NCBI GenBank assembly: GCA_900549375.1
Contig: URNY01000045.1
Location: 1-16,861, forward strand
DNA: 16,861 nt
Source: an uncultured Bacteroidales bacterium
Lineage (GTDB): Bacteria > Bacteroidota > Bacteroidia > Bacteroidales > Muribaculaceae
Direction of reading: 5' to 3'
Shown: positions 7,476-14,604 of the stretch, piece by piece
Position numbering within the stretch: position 1 is the first letter of the stretch
Layout of the letters: each line of letters opens with the position of its first letter
Notes under the pieces: generated by a model
What the model was told of the DNA's origin: nothing
The model's input: the letters and a program-made list of their open reading frames with translations, nothing else
The model's database searches: none
Translations under genes and position numbers: made by a program

Positions 7476-8827
7476 TGGTTGGCTTTGTTTTTGCTCTTCC
7501 CCCCTATTATCTGGCGGAACCATCGTTTGAGACTATACATAGGTGTGTCGGAGTTGAACAGAGAGATGCGTATCCATTTGTCATCCTGGAAATCCGTGTC
7601 GGAATCCCTCACCTCTTTTAGGGTGAAATTCGGATGATATGACTTGAGCTTGTTTTTGCGATAGCCCTTTTCATCGAATATTTTCTGTGTAAGCACTATC
7701 GTTGCGAGACGCGTTATGTCGGCCACACAGATATTGGAGAGGTTTCCGGGATTGAATGAGTAAATTTTTTTGAGACGGTCGAATGATATCCATTCTCCTC
7801 TTACATTCAACTCCGGATAATTCTCTACCGCTCCGTCGAGGAAATAGAAATAGCGAAGGAGGGAATGACGATCAATATCGCGGAGCTTGCGCCCGAAAAA
7901 GAATCGAAGTTCGCCATCGCTTACCCCTGTCATCTTGCGGATTATGCTCGTAACCTCAGGGAACGTGATACCGTTGACAGATCTTTTAGTGAAGAAAGGC
8001 GTGTCTATAACCTCCTTGTAAGGAGTATTGGAATCGCTCGATTTCGCGTCCAGATAAATATATTCTCCGCAAATCACGTAATACCTAAGATAGGTCTTGG
8101 CCGTCATATCCTGCAACTCCTCCTGCGAGATTATCTCGTTGTTTTCCTTAAGGTCGAGGTAGAGGTTATAATAGCGAAACATGAAGTAGACCTCGTCGAG
8201 CACGAATGCGATGATAGTGAGCCACATGAAAACATACCAGTCGCGGTTGTTGACATCCGTGTTCACATAGAAGAAGAGATAATATATCCATACCGCAACC
8301 GAGAGAATTCCGAAAAGGAAAAGAAGGTTACGGAGCTGGAAATGCGATTCGTAGGTAAGGATGTTTCCAAGTTTGCCTCTTTCATTGGAACTGCCCAATT
8401 CAAGCTTGCAATCCACGCAGATGCTGAGCTTGCGTCGACGGAAAAAGATTATGAGCATCGTCACGAAGCATACCGGACATAGAATCAGAGTTGGTATATA
8501 CGGCTTGGTGAAAAATGTCAGCTCCGGCGGAAGTGAGATAAAATCCCAGATATATAGGATATTCAGGATAATCGTGGCGAAAGAATACGATATCAGGCAA
8601 AGGAATATGGAATACGATACCAGCATGCAGACCGAAGAGTGGTTCAGCTTGTTGTTGTAGAGTATAGTATAGAGGAATGCCGCGAAAATAAGGGCAAGAA
8701 TCGGGGAGAAATAGAAAGGCAACAGTATGGAGAACGCCATCAACGCAACAATGGCGAGCAACCCTACGGAAAGATTCTTCCAGAAGGTATAAAGCTGCAG
8801 GCTGCTGACTTTCTTTAGGTCCTCCAT
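7466..8827 (-). CDS. unknown six-pass membrane protein with a large soluble C-terminal domain
   Basis: I do not recognise a named family for this 453-aa protein, though the architecture is clear. The N-terminal half has hydrophobic segments at about 18-38, 42-57, 66-94, 110-129, 166-187 and 197-217. Between the fourth and fifth segments is a loop with a CVDC pair (137-140) followed by KLELGSSNERGKLGN, which resembles half of a zinc ribbon, but only two cysteines are present. Residues 220-453 are soluble and rich in charged and aromatic residues. Candidate conserved stretches are ITFPEVTSIIRKMTG, GELRFFFGRKLRDIDRHSLL, VRGEWISFDRLKKIYSF and FNSDTPMYSLKRWFRQII; none is a catalytic signature I know. 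There is no signal peptide. Its stop codon overlaps the miaA start by 10 nt, so translation of the two is probably coupled. It follows the dipeptidyl peptidase gene by 64 nt. The reading frame is real: it is long, in the operon strand, and has coherent hydropathy. Confidence 0.8.
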   Translation of the reverse strand: MEDLKKVSSLQLYTFWKNLSVGLLAIVALMAFSILLPFYFSPILALIFAAFLYTILYNNKLNHSSVCMLVSYSIFLCLISYSFATIILNILYIWDFISLPPELTFFTKPYIPTLILCPVCFVTMLIIFFRRRKLSICVDCKLELGSSNERGKLGNILTYESHFQLRNLLFLFGILSVAVWIYYLFFYVNTDVNNRDWYVFMWLTIIAFVLDEVYFMFRYYNLYLDLKENNEIISQEELQDMTAKTYLRYYVICGEYIYLDAKSSDSNTPYKEVIDTPFFTKRSVNGITFPEVTSIIRKMTGVSDGELRFFFGRKLRDIDRHSLLRYFYFLDGAVENYPELNVRGEWISFDRLKKIYSFNPGNLSNICVADITRLATIVLTQKIFDEKGYRKNKLKSYHPNFTLKEVRDSDTDFQDDKWIRISLFNSDTPMYSLKRWFRQIIGGKSKNKANQWS

Positions 8828-8863
8828 AATAAGATTAATGAATAAGATTGATGCCTACTCTAA

Positions 8864-8891
8864 TTCAGCATTCAGCATTCAACATTCAAAA
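8864..8891. repeat. four tandem heptamers (TTCAGCA-type)
   Basis: Four consecutive 7-nt units lie in the gap between two minus-strand genes: TTCAGCA, TTCAGCA, TTCAACA and TTCAAAA, ending one base before the DPP IV stop codon. Units 1 and 2 are identical, and units 3 and 4 differ by one and two bases. On the minus strand, the sense of the flanking genes, they read TGCTGAA-type repeats. I see no hairpin in them. They look like a short heptameric tandem repeat that could vary in copy number. Confidence 0.75.
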
Positions 8892-11069
8892 TTACCTGAG
8901 TTGTGTCTCGAGGAAATCTGCGATTTTTCTGAATAGCATCACCCTTGCATTGCACATTCCGAGGCTGTGTTCGAAACCGGTGAATGCCATCATGTCGAAA
9001 ATCTTTCCTTCGAAATTCAGTTTCGATGTATATTTGAGTGTATTGTAGAAATGCACGTTGTCATCGCTTGTCCCCGACATAATAAGCAGACGGGACTTCA
9101 TATCTTTTGTGCGCCATAATGCCGAGGATCTTTTATATCCTTCATCGTTCTGGCGGGGTGACGACATATATCTCTCTGTATATATAGAGTCGTAATATCT
9201 CCAGTCGGTCACCGGAGCCATCGCCACTCCGGCCTTAAACGGATTGCCCGGCTGAGAGAGTTCCATAAGCGTCATATATCCGCCATAGCTCCAGCCGAAG
9301 CAGGCCACTCTCGAATTGTCGATATAAGGGAGCGATGCGAAATAATTCGCTCCGGCTATCTGGTCCTCCGTTTCATAATGGCCCAGGTCGCGATAAACGC
9401 ATGTGGCCCATTCCCGGTCTCGGTAGCCTGTTCCACGGCCGTCAACAGCAGCTACTATATATCCTAATGAAGCGAGATAGTAAACTCCCTCCATCTTCCA
9501 GCTGTTGGCCACAAGCTGTGAGTCCGGGCCGCCATACTGATACATAAGCAAAGGATACTTCTTGGAAGGATCAAAATCAGCAGGTTTGATGATAAAGGCA
9601 TTCATCTCCATGCCGGCTGCATTCTTCACTGTCAGAAACTCTTTACGGGGCGCGGAGGCATATTTCGCGGCATATATGCTGTTGTTTTCGAGTTCAACTA
9701 TCGAAGCCCCCTTTGCATTGCAGATGCTATAGACTGGCGGCGTGAGGGCATTGCTGTAGGTCCTGACAAAGCAGTCCATGTTTTTGCTGAACGAAGCGCT
9801 CTCGAATCCCTCTTGCCGGTTGAGGACACTTATCTCTCCCCTTGCGTTGACTGCCGTCACGTTTCGGTTGATAGGCCCAAGTATAGTGCTTTGGAAATAA
9901 TGGATTCCGGTTTTGGCATTTTTTCCGTAATAGTCGGTAACATTCCAGTCTCCTTTGGTGAGCTGGCGCTTGAGCGTGCCGTTGTAGTCATATTCATAGA
10001 GATGCTGATAGCCGCTGCGCTCGCTGCCGATCACAAATGACCCTGTACCGTAGTCAACCATCTGATAGGCGGCGGGGCTGAGCCATGTCTTGCTGCGTTC
10101 CTCCATAAGCTGCACTGCTACTGTCGAAGCCGGATTCACCTTGAATAGTCTCAGATGATTCTGATCGCGGTTGAGCACCATGACCATAAGATTGGTCCCT
10201 GCCTCATCGAATTCGATGGAAGGAACATATCCTTCGTTGCCTATGGGAAGGTCCATCGTCTTGGTTGTGCGGTTATCGAGATTATAGGCGAGCACCGACA
10301 CTTTCGAATTGGGATAGCCTGCAAGGGGATATTTGTAGCTGTAACTGTGAGGATAGAGGTCGGAAGTCGGGTCGGCATCGCAGAAGCCGGAATAGTCATC
10401 GAACGAATATTCTGGAACTTGCGATTCGTCGAACTTCATATATGCCAGAACGGTGTCATCGCCGTTCCAGCGCATGGTGTTCACGAGTGTAAACTCCTCC
10501 TCATAGCTCCAGTCGGCGGCTCCATTGATTATCCGGTTTGTCTCTCCGTCGGTGGTGATTGCCTTATCGGTTCCGTAATCGAGGTTCGAGATATAGATGT
10601 TGTTGTCGCGCACGTATGCCACCATACGCCCGTCGTGGGAAATAGTGGCGCCACGCTGCGCGCCTCCTGCAGAGACGCTTTTGAGAGTGGAGCGCATTAT
10701 GTCGTAGACGTAATAGCGAGCTGTGAACGACCGGCGATAGATCTTCTCCGAATCGTTCCAGAGGAGGATTTTTTTGCCGTTGGCGCTTATTTCATATCCT
10801 TCGAAAGAATCAATCCTGAGATCTCCCTTGACACCATCGATACTGAAGAGTGTTCCGGTCTTGCGGCCGGTCTTGTAATCGTAGATTTCAATTGATTTCC
10901 CGTCTTCGCTGATAGCCGAATAGGTCAGCCCGTCGGCAAGCGGACGCATCTCCTTGATTCTGACAGGTGCTGACGCGGAGGGACTGCAATAGTCCTCCAC
11001 GGTCAATGCGCCTGCCGATAACGCGGCGGATGCGATCGCTAACCCGAATATCAATGGTCTGATGCGCAT
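8892..11069 (-). CDS. dipeptidyl peptidase IV (S9 family serine peptidase), periplasmic
   Basis: This 725-aa enzyme should release Xaa-Pro dipeptides from peptide N-termini in the periplasm. Residues 1-21 form a signal peptide (MRIRPLIFGLAIASAALSAGA) without a lipobox. Residues about 40-480 form the beta-propeller, which contains DWSYEEE at 186-192; E191/E192 correspond to the Glu pair that binds the substrate amino terminus in DPP IV and mark this specificity. The C-terminal alpha/beta hydrolase domain has the oxyanion Tyr in YQYGGPDSQ (Y512), nucleophile S594 in GWSYGG, acid D670 in SGTSDDNVHF and H701 in GFEHSLG. Length matches Porphyromonas gingivalis DPP IV (about 720). The frame stays open to 11270, but those 67 extra codons overlap proS, are very basic and precede the signal peptide, so I place the start at the ATG at 11069. 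It follows proS by 47 nt on the same strand and probably shares its transcript. Confidence 0.93.
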   Translation of the reverse strand: MRIRPLIFGLAIASAALSAGALTVEDYCSPSASAPVRIKEMRPLADGLTYSAISEDGKSIEIYDYKTGRKTGTLFSIDGVKGDLRIDSFEGYEISANGKKILLWNDSEKIYRRSFTARYYVYDIMRSTLKSVSAGGAQRGATISHDGRMVAYVRDNNIYISNLDYGTDKAITTDGETNRIINGAADWSYEEEFTLVNTMRWNGDDTVLAYMKFDESQVPEYSFDDYSGFCDADPTSDLYPHSYSYKYPLAGYPNSKVSVLAYNLDNRTTKTMDLPIGNEGYVPSIEFDEAGTNLMVMVLNRDQNHLRLFKVNPASTVAVQLMEERSKTWLSPAAYQMVDYGTGSFVIGSERSGYQHLYEYDYNGTLKRQLTKGDWNVTDYYGKNAKTGIHYFQSTILGPINRNVTAVNARGEISVLNRQEGFESASFSKNMDCFVRTYSNALTPPVYSICNAKGASIVELENNSIYAAKYASAPRKEFLTVKNAAGMEMNAFIIKPADFDPSKKYPLLMYQYGGPDSQLVANSWKMEGVYYLASLGYIVAAVDGRGTGYRDREWATCVYRDLGHYETEDQIAGANYFASLPYIDNSRVACFGWSYGGYMTLMELSQPGNPFKAGVAMAPVTDWRYYDSIYTERYMSSPRQNDEGYKRSSALWRTKDMKSRLLIMSGTSDDNVHFYNTLKYTSKLNFEGKIFDMMAFTGFEHSLGMCNARVMLFRKIADFLETQLR

Positions 11070-11116
11070 ATCTGAAAAATTGGCGTGAAACAACGTTCTC
11101 TGTTTGGCAACAGTTA

Positions 11117-12598
11117 TCAATAAGATCTCGCGAAAATCACGCGGCATGCCGAAGGTTTGCCGGTCACCATGCACTTGCCCGGGGTTTTGTCGCCGTCGAA
11201 CGGTATGCAACGGATTGTGGCTTTCGTCTCCTCCTTGATTTTTTCTTCTGTCTCGGGTGTGCCGTCCCAATGAGCGAGTATGAAACCGCCATCCTCGATT
11301 TTCTCCTTGAACTCGTCGTAGCTGTCAACTGTTATGGTTTTCGATTCGCGGAGTTTGAGGGCTTTCTTATAGAGATTGTCCTGAATGTCTGCAAGCAGAC
11401 GTTGAACTTCTTCCACTATACCTTCCATAGGAACGGTCTCTTTCTCGAGCGTGTCGCGGCGCATCACTTCAACAGTCCCCTCTTCGAGGTCGCGCTGTCC
11501 GATTGCCAGACGAACCGGAACGCCTTTAACCTCATAGTCGGCGAATTTGAAGCCGGGACGTTTGTTGTCGGCATCATCATACTTCACACTAATTCCTTTA
11601 GCGCGAAGTTCCTTTACGAGAGGTTCTATTTTTTCGGATATGGCTTTGAGTCCCTCTTCATTCTTATAGATCGGAACAATCACAACCTGAATAGGTGCGA
11701 GCTTCGGAGGAAGCACAAGCCCGTTGTCATCGCTGTGGGTCATGATTAGAGCACCCATGAGACGTGTTGAAACGCCCCAGGATGTGGCCCATACGTATTC
11801 GGGCTTGTTTTCTTTATTCATGAACGTCACGTCGAAAGCTTTTGCGAAGTTCTGGCCGAGGAAGTGGCTCGTGCCCGACTGCAGGGCTTTGCCGTCCTGC
11901 ATCATGGCCTCGATTGTATAGGTGTCGAGAGCTCCTGCAAAACGTTCGTTGGCCGACTTAACGCCCTTGATGACCGGTACGGCCATGTAATTTTCTGCAA
12001 AATCGCTGTATACGTTGAGCATTCTTCTGGCTTCGGCCTCCGCCTCCTCTTTAGTGGCATGTGCCGTATGGCCTTCCTGCCAGAGGAATTCAGCGGTGCG
12101 CAGGAACATACGGGTGCGCATCTCCCATCGGAAAACGTTTGCCCACTGGTTCACTAATATGGGAAGATCCCTGTAAGAATGTATCCAGTTCTTGTAGGTA
12201 TTCCAGATTATAGTTTCTGAGGTAGGACGGATGATCAGTTCCTCCTCAAGTCTGGCAGCCGGGTCTACTACAACGCCGTTCCCGTCAGGATCATTCTTAA
12301 GACGGTAATGCGTCACGACGGCGCATTCTTTTGCGAAACCTTCCACATGGTCTGCCTCCCTGCTCAGGAAAGATTTCGGAATCAGAAGCGGGAAATATGC
12401 GTTTTGATGACCGGTCTCCTTGAACATGTCATCGAGCTGACGTTGCATTTTTTCCCATATGGCATACCCGTAAGGCTTGATTACCATGCAGCCTCTAACG
12501 GCTGACTGTTCCGCCAGATCGGCTTTTACTACAAGTTCATTATACCATTGGGAGTAATTGTCGGATCGTTTTGTGAAGTTCTTCAGTTCTTTTGCCAT
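11117..12598 (-). CDS. proS: prolyl-tRNA synthetase, eukaryote/archaeal-like type
   Basis: ProRS charges tRNA-Pro with proline in the cytoplasm. The 493-aa protein is of the short type that lacks the roughly 180-residue editing insertion of E. coli ProRS. Class II motif 1 lies around NAYFPLLIPKSFL (66-78). The proline-site motif RPTSETIIW is at 124-132. Motif 2 is FRWEMRTRMFLRTAEFLW (156-173), with the EGHTAHAT strand after it. Motif 3 is in WGVSTRLMGALIM (274-286). The anticodon-binding domain follows (about 302-400). The C-terminal domain, which binds zinc in many members, ends in the family-typical Tyr (ARSY) and carries C464, C476 and C485. That is three cysteines in all, so a full Cys4 site is not evident. 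The ATG at 12598 gives the normal N-terminus. A candidate promoter lies about 70 nt upstream. The gene leads a leftward series with DPP IV, a membrane protein and miaA. Confidence 0.96.
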   Translation of the reverse strand: MAKELKNFTKRSDNYSQWYNELVVKADLAEQSAVRGCMVIKPYGYAIWEKMQRQLDDMFKETGHQNAYFPLLIPKSFLSREADHVEGFAKECAVVTHYRLKNDPDGNGVVVDPAARLEEELIIRPTSETIIWNTYKNWIHSYRDLPILVNQWANVFRWEMRTRMFLRTAEFLWQEGHTAHATKEEAEAEARRMLNVYSDFAENYMAVPVIKGVKSANERFAGALDTYTIEAMMQDGKALQSGTSHFLGQNFAKAFDVTFMNKENKPEYVWATSWGVSTRLMGALIMTHSDDNGLVLPPKLAPIQVVIVPIYKNEEGLKAISEKIEPLVKELRAKGISVKYDDADNKRPGFKFADYEVKGVPVRLAIGQRDLEEGTVEVMRRDTLEKETVPMEGIVEEVQRLLADIQDNLYKKALKLRESKTITVDSYDEFKEKIEDGGFILAHWDGTPETEEKIKEETKATIRCIPFDGDKTPGKCMVTGKPSACRVIFARSY

Positions 12599-12668
12599 AA
12601 TTATGGAAATTGAGCCGCCGACACGTCTCTTTTTAGAACCGCGCCGCGTGCTTTTGTCATTTATGATG

Positions 12669-12676
12669 CAAATTTA
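12669..12676 (-). promoter_or_regulatory. candidate -7 promoter element for proS
   Basis: On the minus strand this reads TAAATTTG, an exact fit to the Bacteroidota -7 consensus TAnnTTTG. It lies 70 nt upstream of the proS ATG and downstream (in the leftward direction) of the terminator at 12734-12758, which is where a new promoter is expected. No good TTTG -33 box is seen at the usual spacing; the upstream stretch is AT-rich. Confidence 0.45.
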
Positions 12677-12733
12677 CTAAAAATATACATTAAATCGGTT
12701 GAATAATTAAAGAATTTTTAACCGTAAATACAC

Positions 12734-12758
12734 AAAAAACTCCCCGAAGGGAGTTTTT
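12734..12758 (-). terminator. rho-independent terminator after the malic enzyme gene
   Basis: The inverted repeat AAAAACTCCC / GGGAGTTTTT encloses a 4-nt loop. On the minus strand the loop is UUCG closed by C-G pairs, a known extra-stable tetraloop, and the stem runs into a T run. It lies 46 nt beyond the malic enzyme stop codon. The A/T-flanked symmetry means it could act in both directions, but no plus-strand gene ends here. Confidence 0.88.
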
Positions 12759-12803
12759 GCCGTTTTCATCGTAGGTTTTTTATCTTTATAAGAAGATAAT
12801 CCG

Positions 12804-14102
12804 TTATTTCCGGCGGATTTCCTCCATTCTTTTGCGAAGGTACGTGTCGTAATCTTTCCAGTTTTCGATCGGTCGGCGGGAAACGCCCGATTCCATCGCG
12901 CTTTTTGCCACTGCCGGAGCAACAGTGTAGAGAAGCCGCGGATCGAATGGTTTCGGCAGAATGTAATCGCGTCCGAATTTCATATCTTTGTCGCGATAGA
13001 TCTTTCTTACTTCTTCTGGCACTTCCTCCCTCGCGAGTTTCGCGATGGCATGGACGGCGGCTATCTTCATCTCTTCGTTTATCGCCGAAGCCCTGCAATC
13101 AAGCGCTCCGCGGAAGATATAGGGGAACCCCAGCACGTTGTTGACTTGATTGGGATAGTCGCTCCTTCCGGTGGCGACGATGATATCATCGCGTGTAGAA
13201 TGGGCAAGATTATAGTCTATCTCCGGATCTGGATTGGCGAGTGCGAAAACTATCGGTTTAGGTGCCATCGACTTCACCATCTCCGGCGTAAGTACATTGG
13301 CGACGCTAAGGCCGAGAAATACATCGGCTCCGCGCATCACTTCGGCGAGAGTGCGCTCGCTTCGCGGAGCCGCGAATTCTCTCTTCTGTTCATTCAGGTC
13401 CGCGCGCCCGGAATGTATCACTCCTTTGGAGTCGCACATCACTATATTCTCTTTGCGCACGCCCAAGCTCATGTAGAGGCGTGTGCAGCTGATTGCCGCC
13501 GAGCCGGCACCGTTCACGACGAGCCTGATATCTTCTATCTTCTTACCCTGTATCTCAAGAGCGTTAATCAGGGCGGCGCCGGAAATTATGGCCGTCCCGT
13601 GCTGGTCGTCGTGCATCACCGGTATGTCGCACTCTTCCTTCAATCGTTTTTCTATCTTGAAGCATCCGGGGGCTTTGATATCCTCGAGATTGATGCCTCC
13701 GAATGTGATGCTGATGGCCTTTACCGCCTCTACAAATTTATCCGGATCCGGTTCGTTCACTTCGATATCGAATGAGTCTATGCCTGCGAAAATCTTGAAA
13801 AGCAATGCTTTTCCTTCCATCACCGGTTTGCCGGCCAGTGCGCCGATGTCTCCCAAGCCAAGCACGGCTGTGCCGTTGGATATCACGGCCATAAGATTGC
13901 CTTTGTTCGTAAGGTCGTAGGCTTTTTGCGGCTCTCTCTCGATTTCGAGGCAAGGATAGGCCACGCCGGGCGAATAAGCCAGTGAAAGGTCTTTCTGCGT
14001 GCCGTAAGGTTTGGTGGGAACAACCTCTATCTTTCCGGGAAACCCCTCCTCGTGATATTTGATTGCCTCCTCTTTCAGTTTGTTATTAGTGCTTTCTGAC
14101 AT
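12804..14102 (-). CDS. malic enzyme, short form without phosphotransacetylase-like domain
   Basis: The enzyme oxidatively decarboxylates L-malate to pyruvate with reduction of NAD(P)+, in the cytoplasm. The 432-aa protein starts like MaeB-type enzymes (ALKYHEEGFPGK-like lead, here EEAIKYHEEGFPGKIEV). It shows Y43 (general acid) in AYSPGVA, NGTAVLGLGDIG (76-87), the catalytic K98 in EGKALLFK, metal ligands E140/D141 in NLEDIKAP, and PVMHDDQHGTA (161-171). The Rossmann dinucleotide loop is VNGAGSAAIS (197-206). Many Bacteroidota and proteobacterial MaeB proteins run to about 760 aa because of a C-terminal phosphotransacetylase-like regulatory domain. This one stops at residue 432 and is followed by a terminator within 50 nt, so the domain is truly missing rather than frameshifted. 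NADP+ versus NAD+ preference cannot be decided by eye. The ATG at 14102 gives the family N-terminus. Divergent from nrdD. Confidence 0.93.
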   Translation of the reverse strand: MSESTNNKLKEEAIKYHEEGFPGKIEVVPTKPYGTQKDLSLAYSPGVAYPCLEIEREPQKAYDLTNKGNLMAVISNGTAVLGLGDIGALAGKPVMEGKALLFKIFAGIDSFDIEVNEPDPDKFVEAVKAISITFGGINLEDIKAPGCFKIEKRLKEECDIPVMHDDQHGTAIISGAALINALEIQGKKIEDIRLVVNGAGSAAISCTRLYMSLGVRKENIVMCDSKGVIHSGRADLNEQKREFAAPRSERTLAEVMRGADVFLGLSVANVLTPEMVKSMAPKPIVFALANPDPEIDYNLAHSTRDDIIVATGRSDYPNQVNNVLGFPYIFRGALDCRASAINEEMKIAAVHAIAKLAREEVPEEVRKIYRDKDMKFGRDYILPKPFDPRLLYTVAPAVAKSAMESGVSRRPIENWKDYDTYLRKRMEEIRRK

Positions 14103-14161
14103 GATATATCGATAAGTTTATATTGCTCAAAATAAAACAACTTCGGGAGCAAAATTTATCA

Positions 14162-14169
14162 CAAAATTA
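14162..14169 (-). promoter_or_regulatory. candidate -7 promoter element for the malic enzyme gene
   Basis: The minus strand reads TAATTTTG, matching TAnnTTTG, 60 nt upstream of the malic enzyme ATG. No TTTG lies at the usual -33 distance, so support is by consensus and position only. Confidence 0.33.
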
Positions 14170-14238
14170 AGCAATTTTGACCATTATTCTGAGTCCTTTT
14201 CTGAATCATTTTTATGTTTTGCAACATCATTGGCACGC

Positions 14239-14384
14239 GTAGGGACGCAATATATTGCGTCCGCGTCGCCCGGCCGCCCGACTTGCGTTCGAACGCAATG
14301 AATTGCAACGCCGTTATATATGTGAGCGCGATAAATCACATCCGACCCGCTGTGATACGTGGGCGCAATTTATTGCGCCCCTAC
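14239..14384. repeat. palindromic REP/MITE-like element with inverted terminal repeats
   Basis: The element is bounded by 24-nt inverted repeats with 21 of 24 bases matching (14239-14262 and 14361-14384), beginning GTAGGG and ending CCCTAC. Each end is itself a palindrome: GGACGCAATATATTGCGTCC at 14243-14262 is perfect, and 14361-14380 is nearly so. Inside are a perfect 16-nt palindrome TTGCGTTCGAACGCAA (14283-14298), a further copy of the core CGCAAT-NN-ATTGC (14294-14306), and a hairpin ATCACA/TGTGAT (14335-14356). The core CGCAAT-NN-ATTGCG therefore occurs three times. No transposase is encoded. The outermost bases resemble dispersed repeats I associate with Bacteroidales genomes, but whether this is multi-copy needs a genome search. 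No flanking target duplication touches the ends; a TTGG appears near each side only. Confidence 0.72.
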
Positions 14385-14401
14385 TTGGACTCTGATTCGG
14401 C

Positions 14402-14481
14402 AAAAGTTTTCCAAAATATTTTTTATATGATTGATGTTTAGGTAAATAAAAATTTTATTGTACTAAAAAAGTTTCCCAAAA
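14402..14481. promoter_or_regulatory. paired 15-nt direct repeats upstream of nrdD, possible operator
   Basis: AAAAGTTTTCCAAAA at 14402-14416 recurs with one change as AAAAGTTTCCCAAAA at 14467-14481, 65 nt later (start to start). The second copy also forms a 9-bp hairpin with a downstream arm: AAAAAGTTT (14466-14474) against AAACTTTTT (14486-14494), loop 11 nt. Both lie upstream of the nrdD -33 element, where an activator or repressor could bind. Six helical turns would separate the copies. They do not match the NrdR box. In so AT-rich a stretch, chance similarity is possible. Confidence 0.4.
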
Positions 14482-14514
14482 GTGAAAACTTTTTGAAATT
14501 TTTATTGGAATTTG

Positions 14515-14546
14515 TTTGCCAAATCTGCATATAATTGATAACTTTG
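14515..14546 (+). promoter_or_regulatory. nrdD promoter, Bacteroidota -33/-7 type
   Basis: TTTG (14515-14518) and TAACTTTG (14539-14546) are separated by exactly 20 nt, matching the Bacteroidota promoter pattern TTTG-N19-21-TAnnTTTG. The expected transcript start is around 14552-14555, giving a leader of about 50 nt before the nrdD ATG. This is the best promoter match in the window. Confidence 0.7.
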
Positions 14547-14604
14547 TGGCAAAAGAAATTACTCTTATTAGAAGCCGTTCAGACAGCTTCGCAAATAGTT
14601 TATT

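Larger units (their letters stand above)
14103..14604. other. 502-nt intergenic region between malic enzyme and nrdD
   Basis: The region holds no credible gene. From left to right it contains a candidate malic enzyme promoter, a 146-bp palindromic repeat element, two near-identical 15-nt direct repeats with an overlapping hairpin, and a strong nrdD promoter candidate. The right half (14400-14604) is strongly AT-rich, in contrast to the GC-rich core of the palindromic element. I see no tRNA and no NrdR-box pair. Confidence 0.8.

Noticed and set aside
7476..7523. Upstream ATG adding 16 residues to MiaA
   Set aside because: It would overlap the upstream gene by 58 nt and add a hydrophilic lead not expected before the P-loop; the ATG at 7475 fits better.
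10155..10895. Plus-strand 246-codon open frame
   Set aside because: Antisense to the DPP IV propeller, with no initiation context and no recognisable domain; a shadow of codon bias.
11070..11270. 67-codon N-terminal extension of the DPP IV reading frame
   Set aside because: It overlaps the proS 3' end in another frame, is rich in Arg/His/Gln without family similarity, and would bury the clear signal peptide that begins at the ATG at 11069.
12697..12723. Imperfect AT-rich inverted repeat between terminator and proS promoter
   Set aside because: Several mismatches in a very AT-rich stretch; chance pairing cannot be excluded and no function is indicated.
13050..13775. Plus-strand 241-codon open frame
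   Set aside because: Antisense to the malic enzyme core, which has all its catalytic motifs; the sense gene explains the sequence.
14214..14441. Plus-strand 75-codon frame in the intergenic region
   Set aside because: It runs through the palindromic repeat element, and its composition reflects the repeat rather than a protein.
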